DNA of 64,000 bases from Algoriphagus formosus (GCF_002807035.1 NZ_NIUC01000003.1:388967-452966), one strand, 5' to 3'; shown: positions 35,549 through 45,440, counted from the stretch's first letter. Numbers and translations are program-made. The notes: a model not told the origin generated them from the sequence alone.

Positions 35549-36941
35549 TGTTGTTCCCTTTATCATTTGGCTTTTGATTTCTCCTAGGCGGGAACTTTCG
35601 TTTAGAATTCCCGCTATTTCCTCCATTCTCAGATGATTTTTGCTGAGCTTTTGGAGCAGTATTGGCTTGATTGCTATTATCCGGTCTCGGTTTTGGCTTT
35701 CTCCTAGGATTTTTTCTTCGACCTTGTCCAGCTTGTCCAGCAGATTGATTTCCTTTATTTTGAGGAGTATTCTGTGGTTTGGAAGCTTCCTTTTGAGGAT
35801 TCGGATTGGCGCCTGATTGATTTTGGTTTCTTGGGCGATTACGGCTTTTCTTCTTCTTTTTCTTTTTGGCAAACTTCTTATCCAAAAGCTCAAGCTCTAG
35901 GGTGCTTTTAGCAGCCATATCCTCGAGTTCTGTAGATTCATTTACTTGAAGATTGAAGACCTTTTTACCTTGCTCATTTAATTCCAAAATCTCATTTACC
36001 CGATCACAGGTGATACTGTGCCAATCATTATCATTGTTGTAGCTAAACCACATCATTCTCCTGAAAATATCCGTCTTCTGCAACTTGGCAGGACCTTGTT
36101 CAGTCTGTAGCGGACGTTCTACATTTGGGATGTGTTTGATAGCCTCAATATAGGTGTCGAGCTCATAGTTGAGGCAGCATTTCAAGCGGCCACATTGTCC
36201 GCTTAATTTGGCTGGGTTCAAACTTAATCGCTGATATCTGGCTGCTGAGGTACTTACGTTTTTGAAATCAACCAACCAAGTCGAGCAACAAAGCTCCCGA
36301 CCACAAACCCCGATGCCACCTAGTCTTCCAGCTTCTTGTCGAAGGCTGATTTGGCGCATTTCTACCCGGATTTTGAATTCTCCAGCCAGCAATTTGATCA
36401 ACTCTCTAAAATCAACCCGCTCGTCTGCGGAATAATAGAAAGTAGCCTTGCTGTTGTCTGCCTGAAACTCAACATCGGAGAGTTTCATTTTCAAGCCTAG
36501 TTCTTGGATGATTTGTCGGCATCGATAGAGAGAGGGAACCTCCCTATTTTTGGCTTCTTCCCATTTCTCGATGTCTTTTTCATTGGCAACTCGATAGATT
36601 CGGGTGATGTTGTCATCATCACGAATCTTCCTTTTTTGCATTTGAAGCCGTACCAGTTCACCTTGTAGGGACACATAGCCAATGTGGTGTCCACTCGGGA
36701 CATCCACGACTACCGGGTCACCGGTGTGAAGATCGAGGTAATCCACGTTTCGAAAGTATTCCTTTCTGCCACCTTTGAACTTTACCTCAACTATATCAAA
36801 ATTATCGACTGTCGGGATGCCCATGTGGGCAAGCCAGTCGAAAGAATTCATCTTATTACAATCGCTCGTGCCGCAGCTGCCGTTATTTTGACAGCCGCCG
36901 GTACCTCCTGAGGAGGTGGAGCAGCTACTACATCCTGACAT
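35541..36941 (-). CDS. ricT: RicT/PSP1 (YaaT) iron-sulfur complex subunit
   Basis: A 466-aa protein. The core PSP1 domain has VEVKFKGGRKEYF, VVVDVPSGHHIGYVS, ATFYYSADERVDFRELIKLLAGEFKIRVEMRQI and GGIGVCGRELCCSTWL, then GQCGRLKCCLNYE; the cysteines match those of RicT. The N-terminus is cysteine- and glycine-rich (GCSSCSTSSGG), and the last 110 residues are a low-complexity lysine/asparagine/glutamine/proline tail, probably disordered and possibly RNA-binding. In Bacilli RicT affects RNA processing. The role in this group is less clear. Confidence 0.92.
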   Translation of the reverse strand: MSGCSSCSTSSGGTGGCQNNGSCGTSDCNKMNSFDWLAHMGIPTVDNFDIVEVKFKGGRKEYFRNVDYLDLHTGDPVVVDVPSGHHIGYVSLQGELVRLQMQKRKIRDDDNITRIYRVANEKDIEKWEEAKNREVPSLYRCRQIIQELGLKMKLSDVEFQADNSKATFYYSADERVDFRELIKLLAGEFKIRVEMRQISLRQEAGRLGGIGVCGRELCCSTWLVDFKNVSTSAARYQRLSLNPAKLSGQCGRLKCCLNYELDTYIEAIKHIPNVERPLQTEQGPAKLQKTDIFRRMMWFSYNNDNDWHSITCDRVNEILELNEQGKKVFNLQVNESTELEDMAAKSTLELELLDKKFAKKKKKKKSRNRPRNQNQSGANPNPQKEASKPQNTPQNKGNQSAGQAGQGRRKNPRRKPKPRPDNSNQANTAPKAQQKSSENGGNSGNSKRKFPPRRNQKPNDKGNNNE

Positions 36942-36981
36942 ATATGTATACAGAGTCTTTAAACTCCGATTAGTTTTGGGT

Positions 36982-38271
36982 TTACTTGATCAATTTTAAG
37001 ATATCCTTCCCGATATCTTTTCTGAAGTAATGATCCTTCCATGAGATCTTATTGACCGTTTGGAAGGTGTTTTGAAGGGATTCTTCTAAATCTTTTCCTC
37101 TTCCCGTGACAGCAATGACTCTTCCACCTTGATTGGTCAGTTCACCAGTTTCTTTCCTGCCTGTACCGGCATGGAAAATAATTGCATTCTGAGCATCATC
37201 GGGAAGGCTGATTGGGTGCCCTTTTTGATAGCTTCCCGGATACCCACCGCTTACCATCACTACCGTGGTAGCATAGTCAGGGGAAATCTCTAAGCTATAG
37301 TCTTTCAAGTTTTCAGTGCCTATAGCCCAAAGTAAATCCAGAAAGTCACTTTCGATACGTGGCAGGACAGCTTCCGTTTCGGGATCGCCCATCCGTACAT
37401 TGTATTCGATTACATAAGGTTTGCCTGCCTTATTCATCAATCCGATGAAAAGGAAGCCTTTGTAAGGAATATCTTCGATTGCCAATCCTGCAATCGTGGG
37501 TTTGACGATTTGATCTTCTACCAGTGACATAAACTCCTGATCTGCAAAGATCACGGGACTTACAGCGCCCATGCCTCCTGTATTCAGTCCTGTGTCACCT
37601 TCTCCTATTCTTTTGTAGTCTTTGGCCTCCGGCAAAATTCGATAGCTTTTACCATCTGTTGCCACAAATACAGAGAGTTCGATTCCTGTCAAAAACTCTT
37701 CCACGACAACTTTTGCAGAAGCTTCGCCAAATTTTTGGTCAAGCAGCATCTCCTTTAAGGAGTCCTTAGCCTCTTCCAGCGTTTGGCAAATTAATACCCC
37801 TTTTCCGGCAGCTAATCCATCGGCCTTTAATACGATGGGAAGGTTTTGTTTTTCCAGATATGCCAGTCCTTCTTCAATTTGGTTGGCGTCAAAGGTTTCG
37901 TAGGCAGCGGTAGGAATTCGGTGCCTTTGCATAAATCGCTTTGAAAAGTCCTTGCTTCCTTCGAGTGTGGCTCCCAGTTTGGAGGGGCCTACGACCGGTA
38001 GATTTCTGGTTTTATCATCTTGAGCTAAGAAGTCTACCAGACCTTTGACCAAGGGCTCCTCGGGTCCTACCACCAAAAGGTTAATTTTATGATGAAGGAC
38101 GGCCTCTTTGATTTTTTCAAAATCAGCAACTCCAATGGAAAGATTGGTAGCGATTTGGGCAGTCCCTGCATTTCCGGGTGCTACGAAAAGTTGATCACAT
38201 TTTGGGCTTTGTGCAATTTTCCATGCGAAGGCGTGTTCCCGGCCTCCGCTTCCTAGCAAGAGTATATTCAT
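36982..38271 (-). CDS. purD: Phosphoribosylamine-glycine ligase
   Basis: A 429-aa purine synthesis enzyme joining phosphoribosylamine and glycine with ATP. LLLGSGGREHAFAWKIAQSP, VVGPEEPLVKGLVD, PIVLKADGLAAGKGVLI, DTGLNTGGMGAVSP and IEYNVRMGDPETEAVLPRI are diagnostic GARS/ATP-grasp motifs. It is 40 bp upstream of ricT and 15 bp downstream of recQ, all on the same strand, so the genes may be co-transcribed. Confidence 0.97.
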   Translation of the reverse strand: MNILLLGSGGREHAFAWKIAQSPKCDQLFVAPGNAGTAQIATNLSIGVADFEKIKEAVLHHKINLLVVGPEEPLVKGLVDFLAQDDKTRNLPVVGPSKLGATLEGSKDFSKRFMQRHRIPTAAYETFDANQIEEGLAYLEKQNLPIVLKADGLAAGKGVLICQTLEEAKDSLKEMLLDQKFGEASAKVVVEEFLTGIELSVFVATDGKSYRILPEAKDYKRIGEGDTGLNTGGMGAVSPVIFADQEFMSLVEDQIVKPTIAGLAIEDIPYKGFLFIGLMNKAGKPYVIEYNVRMGDPETEAVLPRIESDFLDLLWAIGTENLKDYSLEISPDYATTVVMVSGGYPGSYQKGHPISLPDDAQNAIIFHAGTGRKETGELTNQGGRVIAVTGRGKDLEESLQNTFQTVNKISWKDHYFRKDIGKDILKLIK

Positions 38272-38286
38272 TGAGTAATGTCTAAT

Positions 38287-40467
38287 TTAATTGGCGTGCT
38301 CTGAAATAAATTTGATTCGATAGACCCGCAGTTCGTCCTCTGCAAAGTCCTCATCCTCAAGTTCTTCAAGGGCAGGTTTTATATGATCGCTTTCTGCGGT
38401 CATAAAATAATCATGGAGAATCTCCTCGCGCTCCTCGTCCATGATATGCTCGATGTAATAATCGATGTTCAACTTGGTACCTGAGTAGATGATCTGTTCA
38501 ATCTCTTGAAGCAGTTCATTCATACTGAGGTTGAGGTTTTCAGCAATCTCATCCAAGTCGATTTTACGGTCGATTTGTTGGATGATGGAGATTTTCACTT
38601 TGGACCGGGAACCGGCAGTCTTCACTACCACTTCCGAAGCTGTCTCAATCTCATTCTCTTCTACATAGTTGGCGATGAGTTTGAGAAAGGGCCCACCAAA
38701 TTTAGCTACTTTTCCCATACCAACCCCGTTAATCTGCGCGAGTTCATCGCGGGTGGTAGGGTAGATGGTGGCCATTTCTTCCAAGGAAGGATCTTGGAAA
38801 ATGACGTAAGGAGGTAGTCCTTTGGCTCGGGCTACTTTTTTTCTTTCTGCTTTGAGCAGTTCAAATAGCTTTTCATCATAGGCTACTCCTCCCGAACTCA
38901 CCTCGACTTCCGGCTGCTCGTTTTCCATTTCTCGCTCGAAATCATGATCTTTGAAGAAATCTACCGAGTAAGGAGCCTCTAGGAATGCCTTTCCTTTCTT
39001 AGAAACTTTCAGCGTTCCGTAGTTTTCGATGTCTTTTTCTAGAAAATTAAAAACCAATGCCTGTCGTAAAATGGAGGTCCAGGTCTTTGCGGTTTCTTCA
39101 GAGCCTTTTCCGTAAACGGCCAGCTTATCATGCTTGTAGCTTTGGATGTAGTCATTCATTTGACCGGTAATCACATCCACGAGGTGTTCTAAACCAAATC
39201 GCTCTTTAGTCTGAATGGCAGCTTCCAAAGCAATTTGAAGGAAATCCATTCCCTCGAAAGTTTCGCGGTCTCGCTTACAATTGTCACAATATCCGCAGTC
39301 TTCATTTAAGGTCTCCCCGAAGTAGTTTAGGATGAATTTCCTTCTACAAACGCCCGTCTCTGCGTATGCCGCCATTTCTTGAAGAAGAATTCGGGCATTT
39401 TCACGCTCCGTGACGGCTTTATCCTTGTTGAATTTATCAAGCTTGACGATATCCTCATATCGGTAAAACATCAAGCAGTGACCTTCCAGACCATCTCTTC
39501 CTGCTCTACCTGTTTCCTGATAATAGCCCTCTAGTGATTTGGGTACATCATAATGGATGACATAGCGTACATCGGGCTTGTCAATCCCCATTCCAAAAGC
39601 AATGGTCGCTACGATTACATCGACCTCCTCATTTAGAAAATCATCTTGATTTTTGATCCGTACAGCTCCATCCAATCCAGCATGATATGGGGCTGCATTG
39701 ATTTGATTCACACGAAGGAGATCTGCAATTTCCTCTACTTTCTTTCTACTTAGACAGTAGATAATGCCTGATTTCCCTTTATGCGACTTGATGAATTTGA
39801 TCAGCTGCTTTTTAGTCTCATTCTTTGATTTTGGACGTACTTCGTAAAAAAGATTTGTCCGATTAAATGAGGACTTAAATATATCAGCACTTTCCATCTG
39901 CAGATTTCGCTGAATATCCTGCTGTACTTTTGGAGTAGCAGTCGCGGTCAGAGCAATGATGGGAAGATTGGGGGCGATTTGATAGACAATGGATTTGATT
40001 CTTCGATACTCAGGTCGGAAATCATGTCCCCACTCCGAGATACAGTGTGCCTCATCAATAGCCACGAAACTGATCTTCGCTGATTTTAGGAATTCTACAT
40101 TTTCCTCCTTCGTAAGGGATTCAGGTGCGACATAGAGTAACTTGGTCTTTTCAGCCAAAACCTCCGATTTGACTCGATTGGACTCTGACTTACTGAGGGT
40201 CGAGTTCAGAAAGTGGGCATTGATACCAATGGCATTTAACTGATCCACCTGGTTTTTCATCAAGGCTATCAGTGGAGAAATCACGATGGCAGTACCATCA
40301 CGGACCACGGCAGGCAGCTGATAGCAGAGTGACTTACCAGCTCCGGTAGGCATGATGACGAAGGTATTACGATCCTTCAGGAGGTTATCTACAATTGGTT
40401 CTTGATTGCCTCTGAATTGGCTAAAACCAAATATTTCTTTTAAATCCGATTTGACTTTTTCTTCCAC
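38287..40467 (-). CDS. recQ: ATP-dependent DNA helicase RecQ
   Basis: A 726-aa protein. FRGNQEPIV, Walker A MPTGAGKSLCYQLP, DEAHCISEWGHDFRPEYR, ALTATATPKVQ and GRAGRDGLEGHCLMFY define RecQ. The zinc-binding cysteines (CRRKFILNYFGE ... CGYCDNCKR), RQC winged helix and an HRDC domain (YVIFQDPSLEEMATIYPTTRDEL) follow, plus an extra C-terminal segment of about 100 aa seen in Bacteroidota RecQ proteins. The start is GTG at 40467. Confidence 0.96.
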   Translation of the reverse strand: MEEKVKSDLKEIFGFSQFRGNQEPIVDNLLKDRNTFVIMPTGAGKSLCYQLPAVVRDGTAIVISPLIALMKNQVDQLNAIGINAHFLNSTLSKSESNRVKSEVLAEKTKLLYVAPESLTKEENVEFLKSAKISFVAIDEAHCISEWGHDFRPEYRRIKSIVYQIAPNLPIIALTATATPKVQQDIQRNLQMESADIFKSSFNRTNLFYEVRPKSKNETKKQLIKFIKSHKGKSGIIYCLSRKKVEEIADLLRVNQINAAPYHAGLDGAVRIKNQDDFLNEEVDVIVATIAFGMGIDKPDVRYVIHYDVPKSLEGYYQETGRAGRDGLEGHCLMFYRYEDIVKLDKFNKDKAVTERENARILLQEMAAYAETGVCRRKFILNYFGETLNEDCGYCDNCKRDRETFEGMDFLQIALEAAIQTKERFGLEHLVDVITGQMNDYIQSYKHDKLAVYGKGSEETAKTWTSILRQALVFNFLEKDIENYGTLKVSKKGKAFLEAPYSVDFFKDHDFEREMENEQPEVEVSSGGVAYDEKLFELLKAERKKVARAKGLPPYVIFQDPSLEEMATIYPTTRDELAQINGVGMGKVAKFGGPFLKLIANYVEENEIETASEVVVKTAGSRSKVKISIIQQIDRKIDLDEIAENLNLSMNELLQEIEQIIYSGTKLNIDYYIEHIMDEEREEILHDYFMTAESDHIKPALEELEDEDFAEDELRVYRIKFISEHAN

Positions 40468-40519
40468 AGGAACGGGTGCTTTACAGTAATCTGAAAACGG
40501 GATTGATCGATTAGTTTTA

Positions 40520-40527
40520 TACCTTTG
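40520..40527 (+). promoter_or_regulatory. kdsD -7 promoter box
   Basis: TACCTTTG fits TAnnTTTG and ends 29 bp before the TTG start codon of kdsD. A -33 element is not clear. Confidence 0.5.
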
Positions 40528-40556
40528 TTCAAAATTAGTGATTAACGCAGGTAAAA

Positions 40557-41525
40557 TTGAATTTAGCGAAAAATATTAGAAATACTGCCACGAGAGTTTT
40601 GCAAAATGAGGCAGATTCGATCAAAAACTTGATTTCATTGCTTGATGAGGACTTCGAGGCCTGTGTTTCCACTATTTTAGAATCCAAAGGGCGTGTAGTC
40701 GTTACAGGAGTAGGAAAGAGCGCCATCATTGCTAATAAAATTGTAGCTACGCTGAATTCTACCGGCACCCCAGCACTTTTTATGCATGCTGCTGATGCTA
40801 TTCATGGCGACTTGGGAATGGTGCAGCGAGAAGATGTGGTAATCTGCATTTCCAAAAGCGGCAATACGCCTGAGATCAAAGTCCTCGTTCCCTTACTGAA
40901 GAAAAGAGGTTCCATTCTAGTCGCCTTGGTGAGCAACACTCAAAGCTATCTCGCTGAGCAGGCCACATTTGTCTTGAATGCAACCATCAAGGAGGAAGCC
41001 TGTCCGCTTAATTTAGCACCGACCAGTAGTACCACCGCCCATTTGGCTTTAGGTGATGCTTTGGCGGTTTGCTTGCTTGAAGCAAAAGGCTTTACCTCGG
41101 ACGATTTTGCTGAATATCATCCGGGTGGAGCATTAGGAAAGCAGCTTTACCTGAAAGTAGAAGATGTAATTCGTCAGGACGAAATTCCGGTTGTGCAAGA
41201 AGATGCCGGCATTCCGGAAGTGATCGTAGAAATATCTGGGAAAAGACTAGGTGCTACTGCAGTAGAGGATTCTCAAGGAAAACTGGTAGGTATAATTACC
41301 GATGGAGATCTTCGAAGAATGCTTCAGAAGACCTTGAATATTCAGTCTCTCAAAGCTTCTGACATCATGACTCAAAGTCCCAAGACTATTGCAAAAGAAG
41401 AGTATGCTATTCGGGCCTTGAATGTCATGAAAGCACACAATATTACACAGCTGGTAGCTTTAGATGGGGAAAAAATCGCAGGATTTGTTCATATTCACGA
41501 ACTAATGAAAGAAGGAATCGTCTAA
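40557..41525 (+). CDS. kdsD: Arabinose-5-phosphate isomerase (KdsD/KpsF)
   Basis: A 322-aa protein. The SIS domain has VVTGVGKSAIIANKIVATLNSTGTPALFMHAADAIHGDLGMV, ISKSGNTPEI and APTSSTTAHLALGDALAVCL. Two CBS domains follow (from about 205). It makes arabinose-5-phosphate, the precursor of KDO for lipopolysaccharide. The start is a TTG at 40557 giving NLAKNIRNTA; no closer ATG preserves the N-terminal helix. manC follows after 8 bp, so the two sugar-phosphate genes probably share a transcript. Confidence 0.94.
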   Translation: MNLAKNIRNTATRVLQNEADSIKNLISLLDEDFEACVSTILESKGRVVVTGVGKSAIIANKIVATLNSTGTPALFMHAADAIHGDLGMVQREDVVICISKSGNTPEIKVLVPLLKKRGSILVALVSNTQSYLAEQATFVLNATIKEEACPLNLAPTSSTTAHLALGDALAVCLLEAKGFTSDDFAEYHPGGALGKQLYLKVEDVIRQDEIPVVQEDAGIPEVIVEISGKRLGATAVEDSQGKLVGIITDGDLRRMLQKTLNIQSLKASDIMTQSPKTIAKEEYAIRALNVMKAHNITQLVALDGEKIAGFVHIHELMKEGIV

Positions 41526-41533
41526 AATGATTC

Positions 41534-42607
41534 ATGCACAATAAACCCTACATAGTCATCATGGCCGGGGGAATAGGTTCCCGTTTTTGGCCTTATAGCC
41601 GCAGAAAGCGGCCAAAGCAATTTTTGGATATTTTGGGTACTGGAAGGACACTCCTTCAGATGACCTACGATCGATTTAGACAGTTGGCAAGTCCCGAGCA
41701 GTTTTTTGTGATTACCTATCGGAAATACGTGGACTTGGTTAAGGAACAATTACCTGAACTTCAAGATTATCAGATTCTTAGCGAACCGAACCGGAAAAAT
41801 ACCGCGCCTTGTATCGCCTATGCAGGCTATAAAATCCATTCCATTGATCCCAATGCCACGATGATTATCACTCCTTCGGATCACTTGATTCAGCAGGAGA
41901 ATAAGTTTTTTAAATCTATCAAAAAAGCGCTCGCGGCAGCCAATGAACCGGGTCGCTTAGTGACACTTGGTATCAAGCCCAATCGTCCCGAGACAGGATA
42001 CGGTTATATCCAATATGTAGAAGGTAGTGGAAAGGATGCGCTTAAAGTCAAGACTTTTACCGAAAAACCCAATATCAAATTAGCAAAAGCTTTTATTGAT
42101 AGCGGTGATTTTGTCTGGAATTCAGGGATATTTATCTGGAAGTGTGCGAGCCTTATTCAGGCCATGGAAAAACACATGCCGGATCTCGCTGAGGTTTTCC
42201 AGGAAGGGGAGGAGCACTTTGGTTCGGAACGTGAAGCAGACTTTATCACCAAGGCCTACTTGCAGTTTAAAAATATCTCGGTAGACTATGGTTTGATGGA
42301 AAAATCGTCAGATGTCTACGTGATTCTCGGCGATTTTTTGTGGTCAGATTTGGGTTCCTGGCAAAGCCTGCACGAGGTTAGAGAGCAGGATGAGGACGAA
42401 AATGTCATCGAAGGCAACGTCATGCTTTACGGTACTAAAAAGAGCTACATCAAGTCTGACTCCGGAAAACTAATTGTAGTCGAAGGTCTTGAAAATTACC
42501 TAGTTAGCGATACAGATAATGTGCTATTGATTTGTCCGCTAGATGGGGAAAAGCGCTTCCGTCAGTTTGTAAGTAATGCCCGGAAAAAAGGCGAAGATTA
42601 CGTTTAG
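41534..42607 (+). CDS. manC: Mannose-1-phosphate guanylyltransferase
   Basis: A 357-aa nucleotidyltransferase making GDP-mannose for surface glycans. YIVIMAGGIGSRFWPYSRRKRPKQFLDILG is the GTP-binding pyrophosphorylase signature. FTEKPNIKLAKAFIDSG and VWNSGIFIWK are typical. It lacks the fused C-terminal isomerase domain of longer ManC proteins. Its stop overlaps the convergent rlmB stop by 4 bp. Confidence 0.94.
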   Translation: MHNKPYIVIMAGGIGSRFWPYSRRKRPKQFLDILGTGRTLLQMTYDRFRQLASPEQFFVITYRKYVDLVKEQLPELQDYQILSEPNRKNTAPCIAYAGYKIHSIDPNATMIITPSDHLIQQENKFFKSIKKALAAANEPGRLVTLGIKPNRPETGYGYIQYVEGSGKDALKVKTFTEKPNIKLAKAFIDSGDFVWNSGIFIWKCASLIQAMEKHMPDLAEVFQEGEEHFGSEREADFITKAYLQFKNISVDYGLMEKSSDVYVILGDFLWSDLGSWQSLHEVREQDEDENVIEGNVMLYGTKKSYIKSDSGKLIVVEGLENYLVSDTDNVLLICPLDGEKRFRQFVSNARKKGEDYV

Positions 42608-43380
42608 CCTTTGCGCTGACGGATGACCTCGTAGATCGCTACTCCCGCAGATACGGACACGTTCAAGCTGTCAATATTCCCACTCATCGGTATTTTGACT
42701 CGCTCATCTACGATATTCAGAATCTCTTCTGAAATTCCGTTTTCTTCAGAGCCAAGAATCATTGCAACCGGTCCTGAAAAATCCGCTTCATACATTTCCT
42801 TTTCAGACTTTTCTGTGACGGCCACCAGCGAAAGTCCCATTTTTTGAAGGTCACGGCAAGCAAAGAAAAGGTTTTTAACTCGTGCCACCGGAAGGAAATT
42901 TAAAGCTCCTGCAGAAGTTTTGACCGCCTCAGCATTGATTTGGGCGCTACCTTTCTCAGGAATAACCAAAGCATCGACTCCAGCACATTCGGCTGTCCGG
43001 GCTATAGCTCCAAAGTTTCGAACATCGGTAATTTGATCCAATACCAATAGCAGGGGAGACTTTCCTACTGCATAGCAATTGTCAATGACATGATCCAGGG
43101 AGGCGTAGGTGATCGAAGAGAGATGAGCAATTACTCCCTGATGGTTTTTTCGGGTGATGCGGTTTAGCTTACCCTCAGGTACTCGGACGATCGGGATTCC
43201 TGCTTGCTTACTTTCTTTCAAAAGCTCTTTGATCAGGTCATTATTGGACTCTTTCTGAACGAGTATCTTGTCGATTTCCCGCCCTGCATGGATTGCCTCC
43301 ATCACAGCTCGAGTTCCAAAAATAAAATCTTTATCGTGTTCGCCTTTTTCGATCAAAAAGCCATCTTTCCGCTTCTCCAT
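42604..43380 (-). CDS. rlmB: 23S rRNA 2'-O-methyltransferase RlmB (SpoU family)
   Basis: About 258 aa. FIFGTRAVMEAIHAGREIDKILV is the substrate-binding domain. LLVLDQITDVRNFGAIARTAECAGVDALVIP, VAMILGSEENGISEEIL and IPMSGNIDSLNVSVSAGVAIYEVIRQR are SpoU/TrmH motifs 1-3 of the knotted SPOUT fold. The ATG at 43380 is used, which makes the start overlap the end of the GWxTD gene by 28 bp. It methylates G2251 of 23S rRNA. Confidence 0.93.
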   Translation of the reverse strand: MEKRKDGFLIEKGEHDKDFIFGTRAVMEAIHAGREIDKILVQKESNNDLIKELLKESKQAGIPIVRVPEGKLNRITRKNHQGVIAHLSSITYASLDHVIDNCYAVGKSPLLLVLDQITDVRNFGAIARTAECAGVDALVIPEKGSAQINAEAVKTSAGALNFLPVARVKNLFFACRDLQKMGLSLVAVTEKSEKEMYEADFSGPVAMILGSEENGISEEILNIVDERVKIPMSGNIDSLNVSVSAGVAIYEVIRQRKG

Positions 43381-44588
43381 TGGGATATATTTTTGAACCA
43401 AACTGGCTGGTAGGCACGGGATCGGTTCAGCGTGTAATAGTGTGGGGTGAGTATATTTTTTACCCGGGCAAAGGTAAAGCGAATTTTCGAACTTTCACCG
43501 ATTCCCTGATAGCTCCAGATTTCTCGATCCAAAGAAAAAGTAACTTCCTGTGGAGGCCCCATGATGATATAGACCATTCCTTTGTCAGTTTTCCACCCTT
43601 CCTTGAAATCGGTGAAGAGAATATTTGCAAATTCCACCTGACGAAAATACTCCCGAATCAATTCTTTGGCCGTTTCTGGGTTTCTAGTAAGCTTAAGCCA
43701 ATATTCGTCAAGAGCTTTCTTTTTGTCGGAAGCTGCCAGTAAATCTTCGTGTTCCTTTCTTGTCGAAATGTAAGTGACCATCTCTACCATTTCATCCCAA
43801 TCCTTCACTTTCGGAAAGGCTTCATGCGTAGTTTTAAGCAAAAGGCCTGAAGCCTCAGCTGTGTCCTGCTGAAAGAAATAATAACCCAATTGGTCGAGTT
43901 GCTTGGGGATATTTTCCAGAAAATCTCCCTGATCCACTACTTCCAATTCCTTTGGCACAGGTGCTGGTTTGGTTTCCATAGGAGGGTAGGGTACATCGAA
44001 ATTCATGGGATAATAAAAGGAATGAAGAGTAGGTCCTTGGGTGGTTTTGAAAAGTAGGGCCTCTCCGGCATTCAGGTAATTTTGGTCAAAAGGGACTTCA
44101 TTTGCATAGTAGGCCCCGAAGGTTGGATGGGATTCAACAAAAGCACTTTTCAGATCAATATGATAATGATATTCATCACCTTGCCGCGTGTCTAAGGCCG
44201 TAAAAAGCACCATGAGTTGCTCTTTTCCCTCCTCGATTGTAATGGTTTTCTCAAAAACCCAATGCCGGTCTGTGTCATAGACCAAATCAGCCGGACCGAA
44301 AAGCTGCGTATCCTCTGGCTCAATGGGGATGTCATAGCTATCCAAAAGCGCATAGGAAAAGCTGTAGGCATTGTATTCGGGATTTTCTTCAATTTTCTCA
44401 GCGATAAACTGCACTTTGAATTGCGTCTCACTCATCTGTACAGGAATGATTTTCAAGCCCAAACGGGAATAGCGGGAATATCGAAGAGCTTGGTTGATAT
44501 TGCTGAGGGACTTTTGCGCTAGCGATTGAAATGGGAGAGAGATAATCAGTAGAAAAAATATCCGAACAAGGAGGTTTTTCTGCATCAT
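43353..44588 (-). CDS. GWxTD domain protein
   Basis: About 411 aa. The ATG at 44588 (or 44585) gives a signal peptide, QKNLLVRIFFLLIISLPFQSLAQ. The C-terminal GWxTD domain reads GWKTDKGMVYIIMGPPQEV followed by REIWSYQG. The N-terminal part is a beta-rich domain with unknown ligand. GWxTD proteins are widespread secreted proteins of Bacteroidota of unknown function. The promoter region is shared with the divergent methyltransferase, 61 bp away. Confidence 0.88.
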   Translation of the reverse strand: MMQKNLLVRIFFLLIISLPFQSLAQKSLSNINQALRYSRYSRLGLKIIPVQMSETQFKVQFIAEKIEENPEYNAYSFSYALLDSYDIPIEPEDTQLFGPADLVYDTDRHWVFEKTITIEEGKEQLMVLFTALDTRQGDEYHYHIDLKSAFVESHPTFGAYYANEVPFDQNYLNAGEALLFKTTQGPTLHSFYYPMNFDVPYPPMETKPAPVPKELEVVDQGDFLENIPKQLDQLGYYFFQQDTAEASGLLLKTTHEAFPKVKDWDEMVEMVTYISTRKEHEDLLAASDKKKALDEYWLKLTRNPETAKELIREYFRQVEFANILFTDFKEGWKTDKGMVYIIMGPPQEVTFSLDREIWSYQGIGESSKIRFTFARVKNILTPHYYTLNRSRAYQPVWFKNISQWRSGKMAF

Positions 44589-44621
44589 GGGTTCAAATTC
44601 TAGGGTTTTAAAAATTAAACT

Positions 44622-44629
44622 TACTTTTG
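44622..44629 (+). promoter_or_regulatory. -7 box of the methyltransferase gene
   Basis: TACTTTTG matches TAnnTTTG and lies 20 bp upstream of the ATG at 44650. This supports the shorter start over the frame beginning at 44587. Confidence 0.55.
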
Positions 44630-44649
44630 CCAAAATAGTAAAATTTTAC

Positions 44650-45432
44650 ATGGCTACCTACACAACGGAAATCGCCTCAGATAAGTTGGTGAGCGACAAT
44701 CCTATTCATCAACGACTACTCAAAGCATACATTGCAGCCAAGCCCTGGATTAAGGGAGATTTGCTCGAAATCGGCTGCGGAGAAGGACGAGGAGTGGAGA
44801 CTTTATTGCCTCTGGCAAACTCTTATGTTGGGATTGATAAAATCGGAGAAGTGATCTCAGACTTGCGTCAGCGCTTTCCGGGAGTGGATTTTCGACAGGC
44901 TGTGATACCGCCTTTTGAAGGCTTTGGGGATGAAAGCTTCGATACGATTGTGAGCTTTCAGGTGATTGAGCATATTCAGGATGACCGACTTTTTCTTCAG
45001 GAAATCTATCGGATGCTAAAGCCCGGTGGCAAGGCAGTTATTTCTACTCCGAATAATAAACATACCCTTTCCCGAAACCCCTGGCATGTCCGGGAATATG
45101 TCCCTCAGGAGCTCATAGATTTGGCAGGGAGTATTTTTGACCGGGTGGAAGCCAAAGGAATCGGTGGCAATGAAAAAGTATGGAATTATCATGAGGCCAA
45201 TCGGAAGTCGGTTCAGAAAATCATGCGATTCGATGTCCTGGACTTACAGCATAGACTTCCTGCCTGGATTCTCCGTATGCCTTATGAAATCCTCAATCGG
45301 ATGAACCGAAATAAACTTCATCAGCAACAAGGGGATTCAGTCGTGCAAATCACCCATGAAGACTATCCATTGGTCGAAAATGCTTCTGAGGGATTGGATT
45401 TGTTTTATGTGCTTTGGAAGAAGGAAAAGTAA
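44650..45432 (+). CDS. SAM-dependent class I methyltransferase
   Basis: A 260-aa protein. Motif I GDLLEIGCGEGRGVETLL binds SAM. The motif II region is DESFDTIVSFQVIEHIQDD and motif III MLKPGGKAVISTPN. The C-terminal region (ANRKSVQKIMRFDVLDLQHRLPAWILRMP) probably binds the substrate, which cannot be told. The start is at 44650 because of the -7 box directly upstream. A strong terminator follows. Confidence 0.88.
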   Translation: MATYTTEIASDKLVSDNPIHQRLLKAYIAAKPWIKGDLLEIGCGEGRGVETLLPLANSYVGIDKIGEVISDLRQRFPGVDFRQAVIPPFEGFGDESFDTIVSFQVIEHIQDDRLFLQEIYRMLKPGGKAVISTPNNKHTLSRNPWHVREYVPQELIDLAGSIFDRVEAKGIGGNEKVWNYHEANRKSVQKIMRFDVLDLQHRLPAWILRMPYEILNRMNRNKLHQQQGDSVVQITHEDYPLVENASEGLDLFYVLWKKEK

Positions 45433-45440
45433 AATACAAA

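Noticed and set aside
35549..35893. Upstream extension of gldH
   Set aside because: This frame lies wholly inside ricT on the same strand, is highly basic, and the lipoprotein signal starts at 35548.
43381..43401. TTG start of rlmB
   Set aside because: The ATG at 43380 gives the usual N-terminus and a smaller overlap with the GWxTD gene.
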